Of a stretch of DNA of 16,197 nucleotides, positions 6,869 to 14,415 are shown piece after piece. A program made the position numbers and the translations under genes. Source of the stretch: CAYXVU01 sp964468725 (GTDB lineage Bacteria; Acidobacteriota; Blastocatellia; UBA7656); the NCBI GenBank assembly GCA_964468725.1, contig CAYXVU010000137.1, forward strand, positions 1 through 16,197. The letters run 5' to 3'. The first letter of the stretch is position 1; each line of letters opens with the position of its first letter. Below the pieces are notes generated by a model. That model was not told the DNA's origin. It saw only the letters and a list, made by a program, of their open reading frames with translations, and searched no databases.

Positions 6869-8749
6869 CTATGCATGCAGAAGTTTGAAGAGATTGGCTT
6901 TGGGTTTGAATTTCTTGCCGTCGAGTTCCCAAAAGCGCGCGCCGGTTGCGCGCATGAACTGGCGTTGTCGTTCAAGGCGCAGATCATCAATTACGCTTTT
7001 GGAGATGACGTAGCGCACCTTCCCTTGCGGGTCAATGATGATAGTTGCGCCGCCGAAGAAATCGAAGCCCGCGAGGCCGTCGCGGCCTCGCACCTTGCGG
7101 CGCTGCGTCACTTCGGCAATCAGATCGAAGATAATCTGCCCATCCGGCCCGATGCGCCGCGAGGTGCGCACGGATTCGACATAGGGCAAATCAATCTCAT
7201 CATCGCCGCACCATCCTGGCGCAGCCAATCCGAACACTTCATAATGATCTTTCTGGGTGACCAGGTTGCCGAGCGCGCAAGCTTGATCTTCCAACTCCAC
7301 GACGCCCGCCGGTTTGGCCGGGTCACCATCGAAACGCAACTGGTCGAAGGCCAACTCTGCGAGGCGCGGAATCGTGGCAAAGGGCGCGTCCCAACGCAAC
7401 GCATCTTCGGTGAGACTGCGAACGCCGGGTGGGTAGATATTGCGCTCTCGAAACGCATCTACGAGGGCTTCGCGATATGACCAGGGGTCGTCAGGAACCA
7501 GATCATGATCGGCGGTGATGATGGCGCGCAGGTATTCGCCGAACTCCAAATCAACGGGCGGGCAATAATCAATCGCCCGAATACAGATCGAGAGAAACTG
7601 TTCCGCCAAACGGCTCGCCTCACCCGCCAACAGCTCTTGCAAGTCGGTCGGAATATCGCCCTCCGGCAAGACGCCCGTGCCGCCGGTCGCCAACCGCAGA
7701 TAGCGCGCGGTTTTGCGTTTGAAGATGGTCAGAAAAGTTTTGAAGACGGCGGCGACCAGTATCGAGCCCCGGTCGTGCGCTTCACAGTGCTGCTCGCTAT
7801 ACAGTTTCTGCGGCGTCTTCTCTCTGCCTTCTTCGTCGGGTTTCAATTCATCGAGGGCGCTGCGCAACTGCCCTTTGCCCAAATAGACATTGCCGAATTG
7901 TTGCGCCAAGTCCGCCAAGATGCGGGCATCTTCGAGGCGACCGCGCGATTTGCGAATCGCCGCCGACACCACATCTTTGTAGCTGAAGTGCTGAAAGATG
8001 GCGATCAGATCGGCAAAGGCTTCGTGAAAGGCCAGAACGTCATACCAACTAGGGCGATCAAACCGCGCCCGCAACCCATCGAGCAGGGCATGGGTGACTT
8101 CATGCACGATGACATCGTGTGACAACGAGGTGAAGACCAAACCGCCCGGCACATTCCTGCCCACAATCTTTTCTTTATCGACGACGAAGTAGCCGAAACA
8201 GACTTCGCCTTTCCCTTTATCGAAGTAGGCATTCGGCTCCTGCATGGCGAAAGGGCGCAGCTTCAAGCGGATGAAATCATCCCAACTGGCGGGCAAATCT
8301 TTCGGCGGGCCAAATCCCCAAGCGATGTGTCTGCCTAAAGCTTTGCGAAACGCCGCATAGGTGAGACTGCTGACCGCATAGACCATCTGTTGATGAAACT
8401 GCGGCGAAGAAGGCGACGGGTCATGTCCATTGCGAATCAGCACTGCCGGGTCATTGAGGTTGGCGTGACGGTAAGCACGCCCTTCGGCATCCCGATTATC
8501 AACCGCAAGGAAATTGCCGACGCAGGCTTCGTCAAGCGGTTCATAAGGCACTTTGACCAAAGCAACAGCGCCATCCATACGCGAAACGGACGGATCAAGC
8601 GTATAGATACGCAGCGGGCGATAGGGCGGGTCACCGGGTTTCGGCTCATACACGCGCACGCGTGCCGCGCGATAGACGCCATGCCCGATGCGAAAGGCTT
8701 TGTTCAAGCCTTCGCAATTGACGCGGTGTTGCTGATTCCCATTGGCCAT
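6869..8749 (-). CDS. Large cytosolic thermolysin-like (gluzincin) metallopeptidase
   Basis: A 626-residue protein with a gluzincin zinc site. HEVTH is at 216-220 (ligands His216 and His220, general base Glu217). The third ligand Glu243 lies in FHEAFAD (241-247). A later EAHDRGSILVAAVF stretch (323-336) matches the position of thermolysin's transition-state His (here His325). This order is typical of M4-like peptidases. There is no signal peptide, no membrane segment and no classic M4 FTP/PepSY propeptide; instead about 200 N-terminal residues and about 280 C-terminal residues are of unknown type. It should therefore act inside the cell. The C-terminus ends in a basic region. The start is ATG 8749; an in-frame GTG at 8758 is possible and neither has a clear ribosome binding site. 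It lies between the amidase-hydrolase-caspase gene (141 nt) and Uma2. The substrate is unknown. Confidence 0.88.
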   Translation of the reverse strand: MANGNQQHRVNCEGLNKAFRIGHGVYRAARVRVYEPKPGDPPYRPLRIYTLDPSVSRMDGAVALVKVPYEPLDEACVGNFLAVDNRDAEGRAYRHANLNDPAVLIRNGHDPSPSSPQFHQQMVYAVSSLTYAAFRKALGRHIAWGFGPPKDLPASWDDFIRLKLRPFAMQEPNAYFDKGKGEVCFGYFVVDKEKIVGRNVPGGLVFTSLSHDVIVHEVTHALLDGLRARFDRPSWYDVLAFHEAFADLIAIFQHFSYKDVVSAAIRKSRGRLEDARILADLAQQFGNVYLGKGQLRSALDELKPDEEGREKTPQKLYSEQHCEAHDRGSILVAAVFKTFLTIFKRKTARYLRLATGGTGVLPEGDIPTDLQELLAGEASRLAEQFLSICIRAIDYCPPVDLEFGEYLRAIITADHDLVPDDPWSYREALVDAFRERNIYPPGVRSLTEDALRWDAPFATIPRLAELAFDQLRFDGDPAKPAGVVELEDQACALGNLVTQKDHYEVFGLAAPGWCGDDEIDLPYVESVRTSRRIGPDGQIIFDLIAEVTQRRKVRGRDGLAGFDFFGGATIIIDPQGKVRYVISKSVIDDLRLERQRQFMRATGARFWELDGKKFKPKANLFKLLHA

Positions 8750-8760
8750 GCAGATCACAG

Positions 8761-8876
8761 GAGGAATTCAAGATTCAGCATTCAAGAATTCAGCAGGGGA
8801 AAGGATGCGGCTCGGCAAGTCCGCCTAGCGCCGCTTCCCAATTCATTCTGAATTCCCTGAATTCCCTGAATTCCTC
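8761..8876. repeat. Short tandem and inverted repeats around GAATTC
   Basis: The spacer between the metallopeptidase and the fusion gene contains a 9-bp unit TGAATTCCC repeated three times in tandem (8849-8875, last copy ending CCT). A perfect 10-bp inverted pair, GAGGAATTCA (8761-8770) and TGAATTCCTC (8867-8876), brackets the region. Inner GAATTCAG/CTGAATTC copies could nest in the same fold. It may be a small mobile palindromic element or a terminator-like structure; no flanking duplication was recognised. Confidence 0.6.
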
Positions 8877-8890
8877 TCCCCTTCATCGCC

Positions 8891-11836
8891 TTACGACTTC
8901 GGTTTGTCGAGGCTGTCGGCAATCAGGCGCAGAGCTTGTGCCAGATGTGCGTTGTCAGAGGCTAAGCGACTTGCCGTAGCGCGATCATCGCCAGTGAGTG
9001 GCGTGAGCAGCAAGCGTTGGCGTGCAGGTTTCGCACAATCGAGATTCGGATTTTGCCGCGCTCCTGCACCGAAGGCTGCGGTGATGCGCTCTTGAAACTC
9101 TGCGTGGGTCACTTGTCCGGCGCTGCTGACAAGCAGTTGTGCTGCCCGGACAGTGAAATCGCCGTGCCCATCGCTTTCAAATGCCACCTCATTGGGTTTG
9201 CAAGCGGAAAAGAGAACGTTTTTCATGCCTTCCGGGCCGAACGGTTTGGGCGGACTCAACAATCCTTGTCGAGTGCGGAAGCTCTTATGCAACTCTTCCA
9301 TTTCCGGCGTCGCGCGCACGAATCGGGCTCGCCGGTCTCGGCCTCCTACCGGCGTTGTCGCGCCAACCGCCAGCCGCGTAATCGTTCCTGAATGGCAGCA
9401 ATCTATAAAACATGTGAGATTGACTCCGGCAGGTGTAGCTTCGAACAACTCGCGCAGGTCATCATCAATGACGAACTGCCCGGTGCTGCGAAAATCCACT
9501 GGGCATAACGCTTCGTCTTTGCCATCTGAGTCTTCATCGCCGTTCAGATCATTCAACTGCGTGCCGTGTCCCGCAAATTGAAAGACGAGGACATCTCCGG
9601 CGCGACTGTTACTAATCAGATTCTTGAGAGACTGCATAATGCCTTCGCGCGTTGCGTCGCCATCAAGCAACAGCGTCGCGCGAAAGTCGAGTTGCTGCAA
9701 CGCCGCTGCCCATGAGCGTGCATCCGCGACACAACCGCCCAACGGATCGAGCGGATAACTATTGATGCCGACACACAACGCCAAGCGTTGACCGCCTCCC
9801 GCAATGTCTGTTGCCGAGGTTGCAACAGAAGGAGCAGCGATCACCGGCGAGCTTTTGGCAGGCAGGCCGGGTGTCTCCGGAACAGCGGGCAAGCTTGGTT
9901 TGAGCGTTGCTTTGAAAGGCGAGAACTCCTCCGGCCAATCAAAGGAAGACGCCCATAGATCAAGGTCGCGTGCGCCGCCGGGGAATTCGCTCTCCAGCGG
10001 GTCGGTGTCGGTCAGCGATTTGATGCGGCGCAGCACGCTGTTCATCGTCGGCGGGTCATCATCAAATCCGCCATGCGTCGTTGAAGTGCTGGCATTGCGC
10101 CCGGCGGTGACTTGGGAAACCGACCAGATAACTTCGCCGATGGCAGACGGCTGGCTGCCCAATCCCAAGAGGCCTTTCAGTGCCTCATCACCTCGCAAAG
10201 AGATTTCCAGTCCGAGAATGTCGGTTTTGCGCGCGTTTTCGAGCGCGTAATAGATCAGATAGAGCAGCGATTTGCGATACACCGCCATGCAGTTGTCGTC
10301 CTGCTCCCACGATTTGGCCATCGTGAAAATGCTCAGATGCTCGATGCCATTGCCGATATGGTTGAACAGCCGGTCGTGAAATTCGTCTACGCGAATCGCC
10401 GGAGCGAGGAAGTGCATGGAATGGAATTTCGGCGTGCCGAGCGCCAATGCAGCAGGCACGAAATGCGAATGAAAGATCGAGCCTGCGCTATGCCCGACGG
10501 CATGCAATTCAAGCTTACCGGCTGCGACCTCTGCCGCGTGGCGGTCGCAAAACTCTTTGAGCCGCGTGGCAACGAACCGTGCGCCGCCGCCCTCTGCCAC
10601 AGCCAACTCCGCGCTGCGCTTCATTCCTGACCATATCTTTCCGCCGCCAACCGTGCGGACGAAGAATTCGAGCGCCGGGTCGGTCGTGAAGTCTGCCAGA
10701 TCGCGCGCCGTGCGTTCGCGTGCACCCCTCAGCATCTGGCCAAGCGTTTCCAACAGTCCGGTCTCCCAGACAAAGTTAATCGGATAGATGCCGTTGGCTT
10801 TCCACCACTCAACGTGTTTGTGTGCGATGCCAAGCCCGCTCTCTTCGGAGACCAATCCGCCGTGCGCATAGAAGACCAAGCGCAGCGGCTTTTGCTCCGT
10901 CGCGTCTTCAAGGGCGCGTTCGAGATGCTGTTCGAAGATGGCATTGATATCGCCCGCATCGGTGCTGAATTGACCTTCGGAAGAAAACTGCCCTTGATTG
11001 AGATTGATGACGTGCGGACGCAAGGCATCGAGCATCTCTGCGGTCAAAGCGCTGCGAGCGCCTCGTTGATCGGCTTCGCCAAGCGTCGGGCGCGTCACAC
11101 CGGCTTCCGTGAAGAAGGCGCGTTCGGCTTCCGTCATCTGTTCATCACGAGGTTCGGCGTTGGCTTCGCCCTCCAAGTCGCGTGGTGCGGCGGCTTGCGC
11201 CATCGCCTGTAAAGCGGCCTCGACGCGGGCGTGTATTTCGAGCGCGTCATCGGGAAACGGCGGCGGATTGCTCGGTGCAGCGCGCGCGCGGCGACCGCGA
11301 GTTGGCGCAGAGATCAAAGCTTCGCGCAACTGCCGGACTTCGGCTAACACGTCGTCATAACGGATTGCCGAGCCGGGGCAAGATTTGGAAGCCATCTGAT
11401 TATGAAAGCGTAAGGTTTCAACCGGCAGATCGAAGCGTTGTTGAACGTGTGCGATCACCTTGAGGGCGCTCTCTTTTTGCGCCCCATCGAAAGGGTCGCG
11501 GCCCGTATCGAAATCGCCGATCATCTCGAACATAAAAGGCCCGGCAGTGGAATTCCCATTGAAGCCTTTGGCGCTGACCGGTGGCGCATTCCAATTGCGC
11601 CCCGTCCAAATCGCGCCTTCCTTATCAATCGTGATGTGCTGCGCGATGTCGCTCCAGCCCTGCGTTTGGGTATGAAATCGCCACATCGCTTCGATAGTTG
11701 CCAAACCGCGATCCTGACTATGGTTGGGTCGCCAGGTATGATGCATGTGCACCCCGGTGATGCGACGGGTGAATGAAAAGCGGTTGAGCATTTCGAGAAA
11801 TTCTTCCAGCGTCAGGCGATGAAATCGTGATGGCAT
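8891..11836 (-). CDS. Amidase/PGRP - alpha/beta-hydrolase - metacaspase fusion protein
   Basis: A 981-residue, three-enzyme fusion. Residues 1-180 are an N-acetylmuramoyl-L-alanine amidase (Amidase_2/PGRP) domain: MHHTW (31-35), FHNQ (144-147) and SCPG (152-155) supply the zinc ligands His32 or His33, His145 and Cys153. Residues 315-600 look like an alpha/beta-hydrolase: FYAHGG (322-327, oxyanion region) and the nucleophile elbow GHSAG (448-452, Ser450). Residues 683-945 are a C14 peptidase of type-I metacaspase kind: LALCVGIN (685-692), FAGHGTQ (754-760, His757), an acidic NDLNGDEDSDGKDE loop (762-775), and DCCHSG (812-817, catalytic Cys814). Pro/Ala/Arg-rich linkers (about 180-200 and 645-680) join the domains. 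No signal peptide is present, so the amidase starts inside the cell. ATG 11836 has GGAG upstream; the 47-codon in-frame extension from 11977 reads as non-coding. Domain calls are strong. The joint role, perhaps regulated lysis or defence, is inference. Confidence 0.93.
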   Translation of the reverse strand: MPSRFHRLTLEEFLEMLNRFSFTRRITGVHMHHTWRPNHSQDRGLATIEAMWRFHTQTQGWSDIAQHITIDKEGAIWTGRNWNAPPVSAKGFNGNSTAGPFMFEMIGDFDTGRDPFDGAQKESALKVIAHVQQRFDLPVETLRFHNQMASKSCPGSAIRYDDVLAEVRQLREALISAPTRGRRARAAPSNPPPFPDDALEIHARVEAALQAMAQAAAPRDLEGEANAEPRDEQMTEAERAFFTEAGVTRPTLGEADQRGARSALTAEMLDALRPHVINLNQGQFSSEGQFSTDAGDINAIFEQHLERALEDATEQKPLRLVFYAHGGLVSEESGLGIAHKHVEWWKANGIYPINFVWETGLLETLGQMLRGARERTARDLADFTTDPALEFFVRTVGGGKIWSGMKRSAELAVAEGGGARFVATRLKEFCDRHAAEVAAGKLELHAVGHSAGSIFHSHFVPAALALGTPKFHSMHFLAPAIRVDEFHDRLFNHIGNGIEHLSIFTMAKSWEQDDNCMAVYRKSLLYLIYYALENARKTDILGLEISLRGDEALKGLLGLGSQPSAIGEVIWSVSQVTAGRNASTSTTHGGFDDDPPTMNSVLRRIKSLTDTDPLESEFPGGARDLDLWASSFDWPEEFSPFKATLKPSLPAVPETPGLPAKSSPVIAAPSVATSATDIAGGGQRLALCVGINSYPLDPLGGCVADARSWAAALQQLDFRATLLLDGDATREGIMQSLKNLISNSRAGDVLVFQFAGHGTQLNDLNGDEDSDGKDEALCPVDFRSTGQFVIDDDLRELFEATPAGVNLTCFIDCCHSGTITRLAVGATTPVGGRDRRARFVRATPEMEELHKSFRTRQGLLSPPKPFGPEGMKNVLFSACKPNEVAFESDGHGDFTVRAAQLLVSSAGQVTHAEFQERITAAFGAGARQNPNLDCAKPARQRLLLTPLTGDDRATASRLASDNAHLAQALRLIADSLDKPKS

Positions 11837-12014
11837 ACAATCTCCATAGGTGTCGGGTGTCAGCGACGAGGTTGGAGGAAACGGGAAGAAGAGAGGGCAA
11901 ATCCGCTTTCTGATTCTCCCTCTTCTGGTTTCTCTTATCCTGTTGCCTGCCGCCTGCCATTTGGGACCGGCCTTCAAAACCTGCCACGAGAAGAGAGGAC
12001 TCTCAGATTAAAAT

Positions 12015-12056
12015 GCAGCGAAGCATTGATCTCCTATAGAGCAGTCGCTTCGCTGC
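12015..12056 (-). terminator. 10-bp stem followed by a weak U-rich run
   Basis: GCAGCGAAGC (12015-12024) and GCTTCGCTGC (12047-12056) are perfect complements around a 22-nt loop. On the minus strand the stem is followed by ATTTTAAT, so it could end transcription from the kinase gene before the fusion gene. The long loop makes this uncertain. Confidence 0.35.
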
Positions 12057-12160
12057 GTGAAGGCCATGATTTGAAATGTCCATGATGAGAAGACGCCAAA
12101 TCAGTGCACTGCAATGCAGATTTTTTCTGCGCGAAGAATTTTGCGTAGCGCTAATGCGCT

Positions 12161-12190
12161 TTGGAGTGCGGCGGCTTGACGCCGCTTTGA
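12161..12190. repeat. Short GC-rich palindrome, REP-like
   Basis: The block TTGGAGTGCGGCGGCTTGACGCCGCTTTGA contains the stem GCGGCG / CGCCGC (12168-12173 and 12180-12185) with a 6-nt loop. Elements with a GGAGTGCGGCG...CGCCGCTTT layout are, to my recollection, widely dispersed in large bacterial genomes. Only one copy is visible here, so its repetitive nature is not shown by this window. Confidence 0.4.
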
Positions 12191-12391
12191 CCAGCTCGCC
12201 TCAAACGCCTTTTGGTCGAAAATGGAAAAACAGCAGCAATCGTAGCACGCGTCAGCCTGGCGATCTTGCCCGAAACAAATTAAGGAAGTGAATACGGCTT
12301 GAGGTAACGGCTCAGTGCGACCATGTTTAAGGAGGGGCAACCTCTTGCTAGCCCACGAATCGTCCTGCGATACCCGAAAGCGCGTCACCCG

Positions 12392-12431
12392 TTTTCGCTC
12401 TCTCAGCCATCGCTGACCGAGAGAGCGAAAA
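12392..12431. repeat. Perfect 13-bp hairpin downstream of the kinase-SUMF1 gene
   Basis: TTTTCGCTCTCTC (12392-12404) and GAGAGAGCGAAAA (12419-12431) are exact complements with a 14-nt loop, 66 nt beyond the kinase-SUMF1 stop. No U-tract follows the stem on either strand, so it is not a standard intrinsic terminator. It may instead terminate by AT pairing within the stem, stabilise the mRNA 3' end, or be a cruciform of the kind found beside diversity-generating-retroelement target repeats. Confidence 0.7.
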
Positions 12432-12497
12432 GTCAAAAATTCGCGGCGCGCTCGCCAATCTCGCGCGCAAAAGGGCAACCGCAACAGCCTACGTCGG

Positions 12498-14264
12498 TCA
12501 TGTCTTTGCAACCAAGACGACACGAAAACCGATACTGCTATTCCGCTCCTCCAGTCCGCTATGGGCGCGGTAAGCAGATCGGCAGTCCCTGCCATTGCTA
12601 AGCCATGAGCCACCTCGCAACACCCGACGATTTGGATCACCGCCCTCTTGCCTGTCCCTTCCATCATCCGGTGCGCCCTTGTAATTGCTATGCCAAACAT
12701 CTAAACACCATTCCCACACATTGCCGTGCATATCATACAAGCCGAAATTGTTGGCAACCCCCATTGCCCCAACCGGTGTTGTCTTCTGCCGAAAATCTCC
12801 CTTTAGCGCAGCGCCATACGGATAATGACCATCGTAATTGACAAACTCCGGCGTAATCGTTTCACCAAAGGCAAAAGGGGTTTTGGTTCCGGCGCGACAA
12901 GCGTATTCCCATTCAGCCTCCGAAGGCAGCCGATACTGTTTTCTGGCAGCGTTAGATAGCCGTTCGCAAAACTCTACAGCGTCTTCCCACGAAACCTGTT
13001 CAACAGGCAGGTTACTGCTGCCTTTGAAATGCGACGGATCGGAGAGTAACTCTTGGCTTCGCCTTGGCCACTTCGCTACCTCTTGCCACTGCGCTTGGGT
13101 CACGAGATACTTGCTGATATAGAATGTCGGCACACTTACCCGCTGTTGCGGCCCTTCATCGGAGAATCGGTTGGCTTCGTTCTCAGGTGATCCTCTCATA
13201 AACGCGCCGCCCGGAATCCGAACCATCTCAATCTTCAAACCGGTATCGAACTCTTTAACAAGTTGCTCCGCCTCTCCATTTCGCCGTGCTTTCACTCGTC
13301 CTTTTTCACTCAGCGTGATGGTCTCAAATCCAAAGCGGCCCGATAAAATTTCCGCTCGCGGCGGTGGATCGGGTAGTAGGATCGTGCGGGTGGTCTCCCC
13401 AGCCGCTTCGCGCAACGCCCTTCGCATCGCCGTCGCATTGGCGAAACGCTGCTGGTGGTTAATCATCGTCGCTTGTTGCAACACCGCAGCGATGGGTGAA
13501 GTCACCCGCGTACTCACCTGATTGGCAACGGTCAACGGGTCAGCCTCCCCCAGGGTGATCGCCAACATTCGCTGTGAAGCGTCAGCCGGAGTTTCCCCGG
13601 TCAGCAAGTGATAAAGAGTTGCGCCGAGCGAAAAGAGATCGCTTCGTTCGTCCGTACCGCGCCGATTGATCTGTTCGGGCGGCGCGTAACGGGGAGTATG
13701 CGCCAGCACACTGCTATCCACTTTAAGTTTTGAATCTTGCCAGACTGCGCCTTTCGCCAGGCCGAAGTCCAGCAAAATGATTTGGCCGTCGGCAGTCAAC
13801 TTCAGATTTCCAGGTTTAATATCGCGGTGAATGACCGGAGGCTCCTGCTTGTGCAGATACTCCAACGCATCGAGTAACTGATCTGCCCAACCGAGAATAT
13901 CTTTGATGGCAAAGGTCGCGCCTTGTTCCAACAACTGCTCGAAATCTCTACCCGGTATGAATTTCATAACCAAAAACTGCTCGCCATGTTCTTCAAAGTA
14001 ATCGCTGACCTTTGGCAAAGCCCGATGTTCTAATTGGCCAAGCAGCTTCGCTTCGCGCTCAAAAGCTCGGCGCAATTTCATTTGTGATTGCGGGTCACGC
14101 TCAAACCTCCGGCGAAATTCGTCGTCGCCGTACCGCGTCTGTTTGACAGCAACGATGCTGCCGATACGCAGGTCGCGCGCTTCATATACAGCGCCCATGC
14201 CGCCTGCATTAAGTTGGTCAATAATTTTGTAGCGGTTTTGTAAGACAGTATTCGGGGCAAGCAT
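12498..14264 (-). CDS. Ser/Thr protein kinase fused to a SUMF1 (C-type-lectin-fold) domain
   Basis: A 588-residue two-domain protein. The PknB-like kinase spans about 11-290: glycine loop NAGGMGAVYEA (19-29), VAVK with Lys41, HRDIKPGN (146-153) with catalytic Asp148, DFG (166-168), and an activation-loop/APE equivalent TPRYAPPEQ (190-198). All catalytic residues are present, so it should be active. A short linker without a membrane segment leads to a SUMF1/FGE-sulfatase-type domain at about 345-586: IPGGAFMRGSP, VTQAQW, PVEQVSWEDAVEFC, RLPSEAEWEYA, MHGNVWEWC, RVLRGGSW and GFRVV. Only one Cys (561) lies where genuine formylglycine-generating enzymes have their copper-binding pair, so it is probably a binding domain and not an FGE. 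It probably phosphorylates a partner when ligand binds. GAGG precedes ATG 14264. It lies 661 nt upstream of the fusion gene. Confidence 0.95.
   Translation of the reverse strand: MLAPNTVLQNRYKIIDQLNAGGMGAVYEARDLRIGSIVAVKQTRYGDDEFRRRFERDPQSQMKLRRAFEREAKLLGQLEHRALPKVSDYFEEHGEQFLVMKFIPGRDFEQLLEQGATFAIKDILGWADQLLDALEYLHKQEPPVIHRDIKPGNLKLTADGQIILLDFGLAKGAVWQDSKLKVDSSVLAHTPRYAPPEQINRRGTDERSDLFSLGATLYHLLTGETPADASQRMLAITLGEADPLTVANQVSTRVTSPIAAVLQQATMINHQQRFANATAMRRALREAAGETTRTILLPDPPPRAEILSGRFGFETITLSEKGRVKARRNGEAEQLVKEFDTGLKIEMVRIPGGAFMRGSPENEANRFSDEGPQQRVSVPTFYISKYLVTQAQWQEVAKWPRRSQELLSDPSHFKGSSNLPVEQVSWEDAVEFCERLSNAARKQYRLPSEAEWEYACRAGTKTPFAFGETITPEFVNYDGHYPYGAALKGDFRQKTTPVGAMGVANNFGLYDMHGNVWEWCLDVWHSNYKGAPDDGRDRQEGGDPNRRVLRGGSWLSNGRDCRSAYRAHSGLEERNSSIGFRVVLVAKT
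12516..12623 (-). other. Candidate variable region at the 3' end of the SUMF1 domain
   Basis: This segment encodes residues 548-583, from VLRGGSW to IGFRVV. Fixed blocks (RGGSW, CRSA, R, IGFRVV) alternate with loops LSNGRD, Y, AHSGLEE and NSS. That is the pattern of C-type-lectin-fold targets diversified by adenine mutagenesis in diversity-generating retroelements. No template repeat or reverse transcriptase is in the window, and ordinary SUMF1 domains share the fixed blocks, so this remains a hypothesis. Confidence 0.25.
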
Positions 14265-14415
14265 ATTGTACCTCGCGGCAAGATTGAATCAATACCTCTG
14301 TGCCTAAAGCCAGGTGATTTGCAAGCTACGGTTTCGTTTCGTTCTGAGATGGCGGGCGAGCAGCAGCGGTCAGAGACCGTCTTTCAACCAACGCTTGCTT
14401 CCATCCAAAGGCGAT

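Larger units (their letters stand above)
11837..12497. other. 661-nt non-coding stretch between the kinase and fusion genes
   Basis: No frame here has coding character, though short chance frames exist. It holds three separate inverted repeats, listed individually (12015-12056, 12168-12185, 12392-12431). It also has a short near-repeat, AGGGGCAACC and AAGGGCAACC, near 12335 and 12472. The part next to the fusion gene must serve as its leader and ends in the GGAG ribosome binding site. The density of hairpins suggests a structured leader, terminators, or remnants of mobile DNA. No reverse transcriptase or template-repeat copy was seen. Confidence 0.55.

Noticed and set aside
11837..11977. 47-codon extension of the fusion protein from ATG 11977
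   Set aside because: The translation is Arg-rich and unlike a domain or signal peptide, while ATG 11836 has a GGAG site and starts right at the amidase fold.
12252..12390. Possible group II intron fragment, prompted by a GTGCGACC-like string
   Set aside because: No domain V hairpin, no intron-encoded protein and no matching 3' end were seen; the string alone is too short.
12101..12700. 199-codon minus-strand frame overlapping the kinase C-terminus
   Set aside because: It is a shifted-frame shadow of the SUMF1 domain continuing into non-coding DNA, with no recognisable domain.
14265..14415. CGGTC-TCT-GACCG mini-hairpin between the dehydrogenase and kinase genes as a terminator
   Set aside because: The stem is only 5 bp and is followed by CTGCTGC, not a U-tract.
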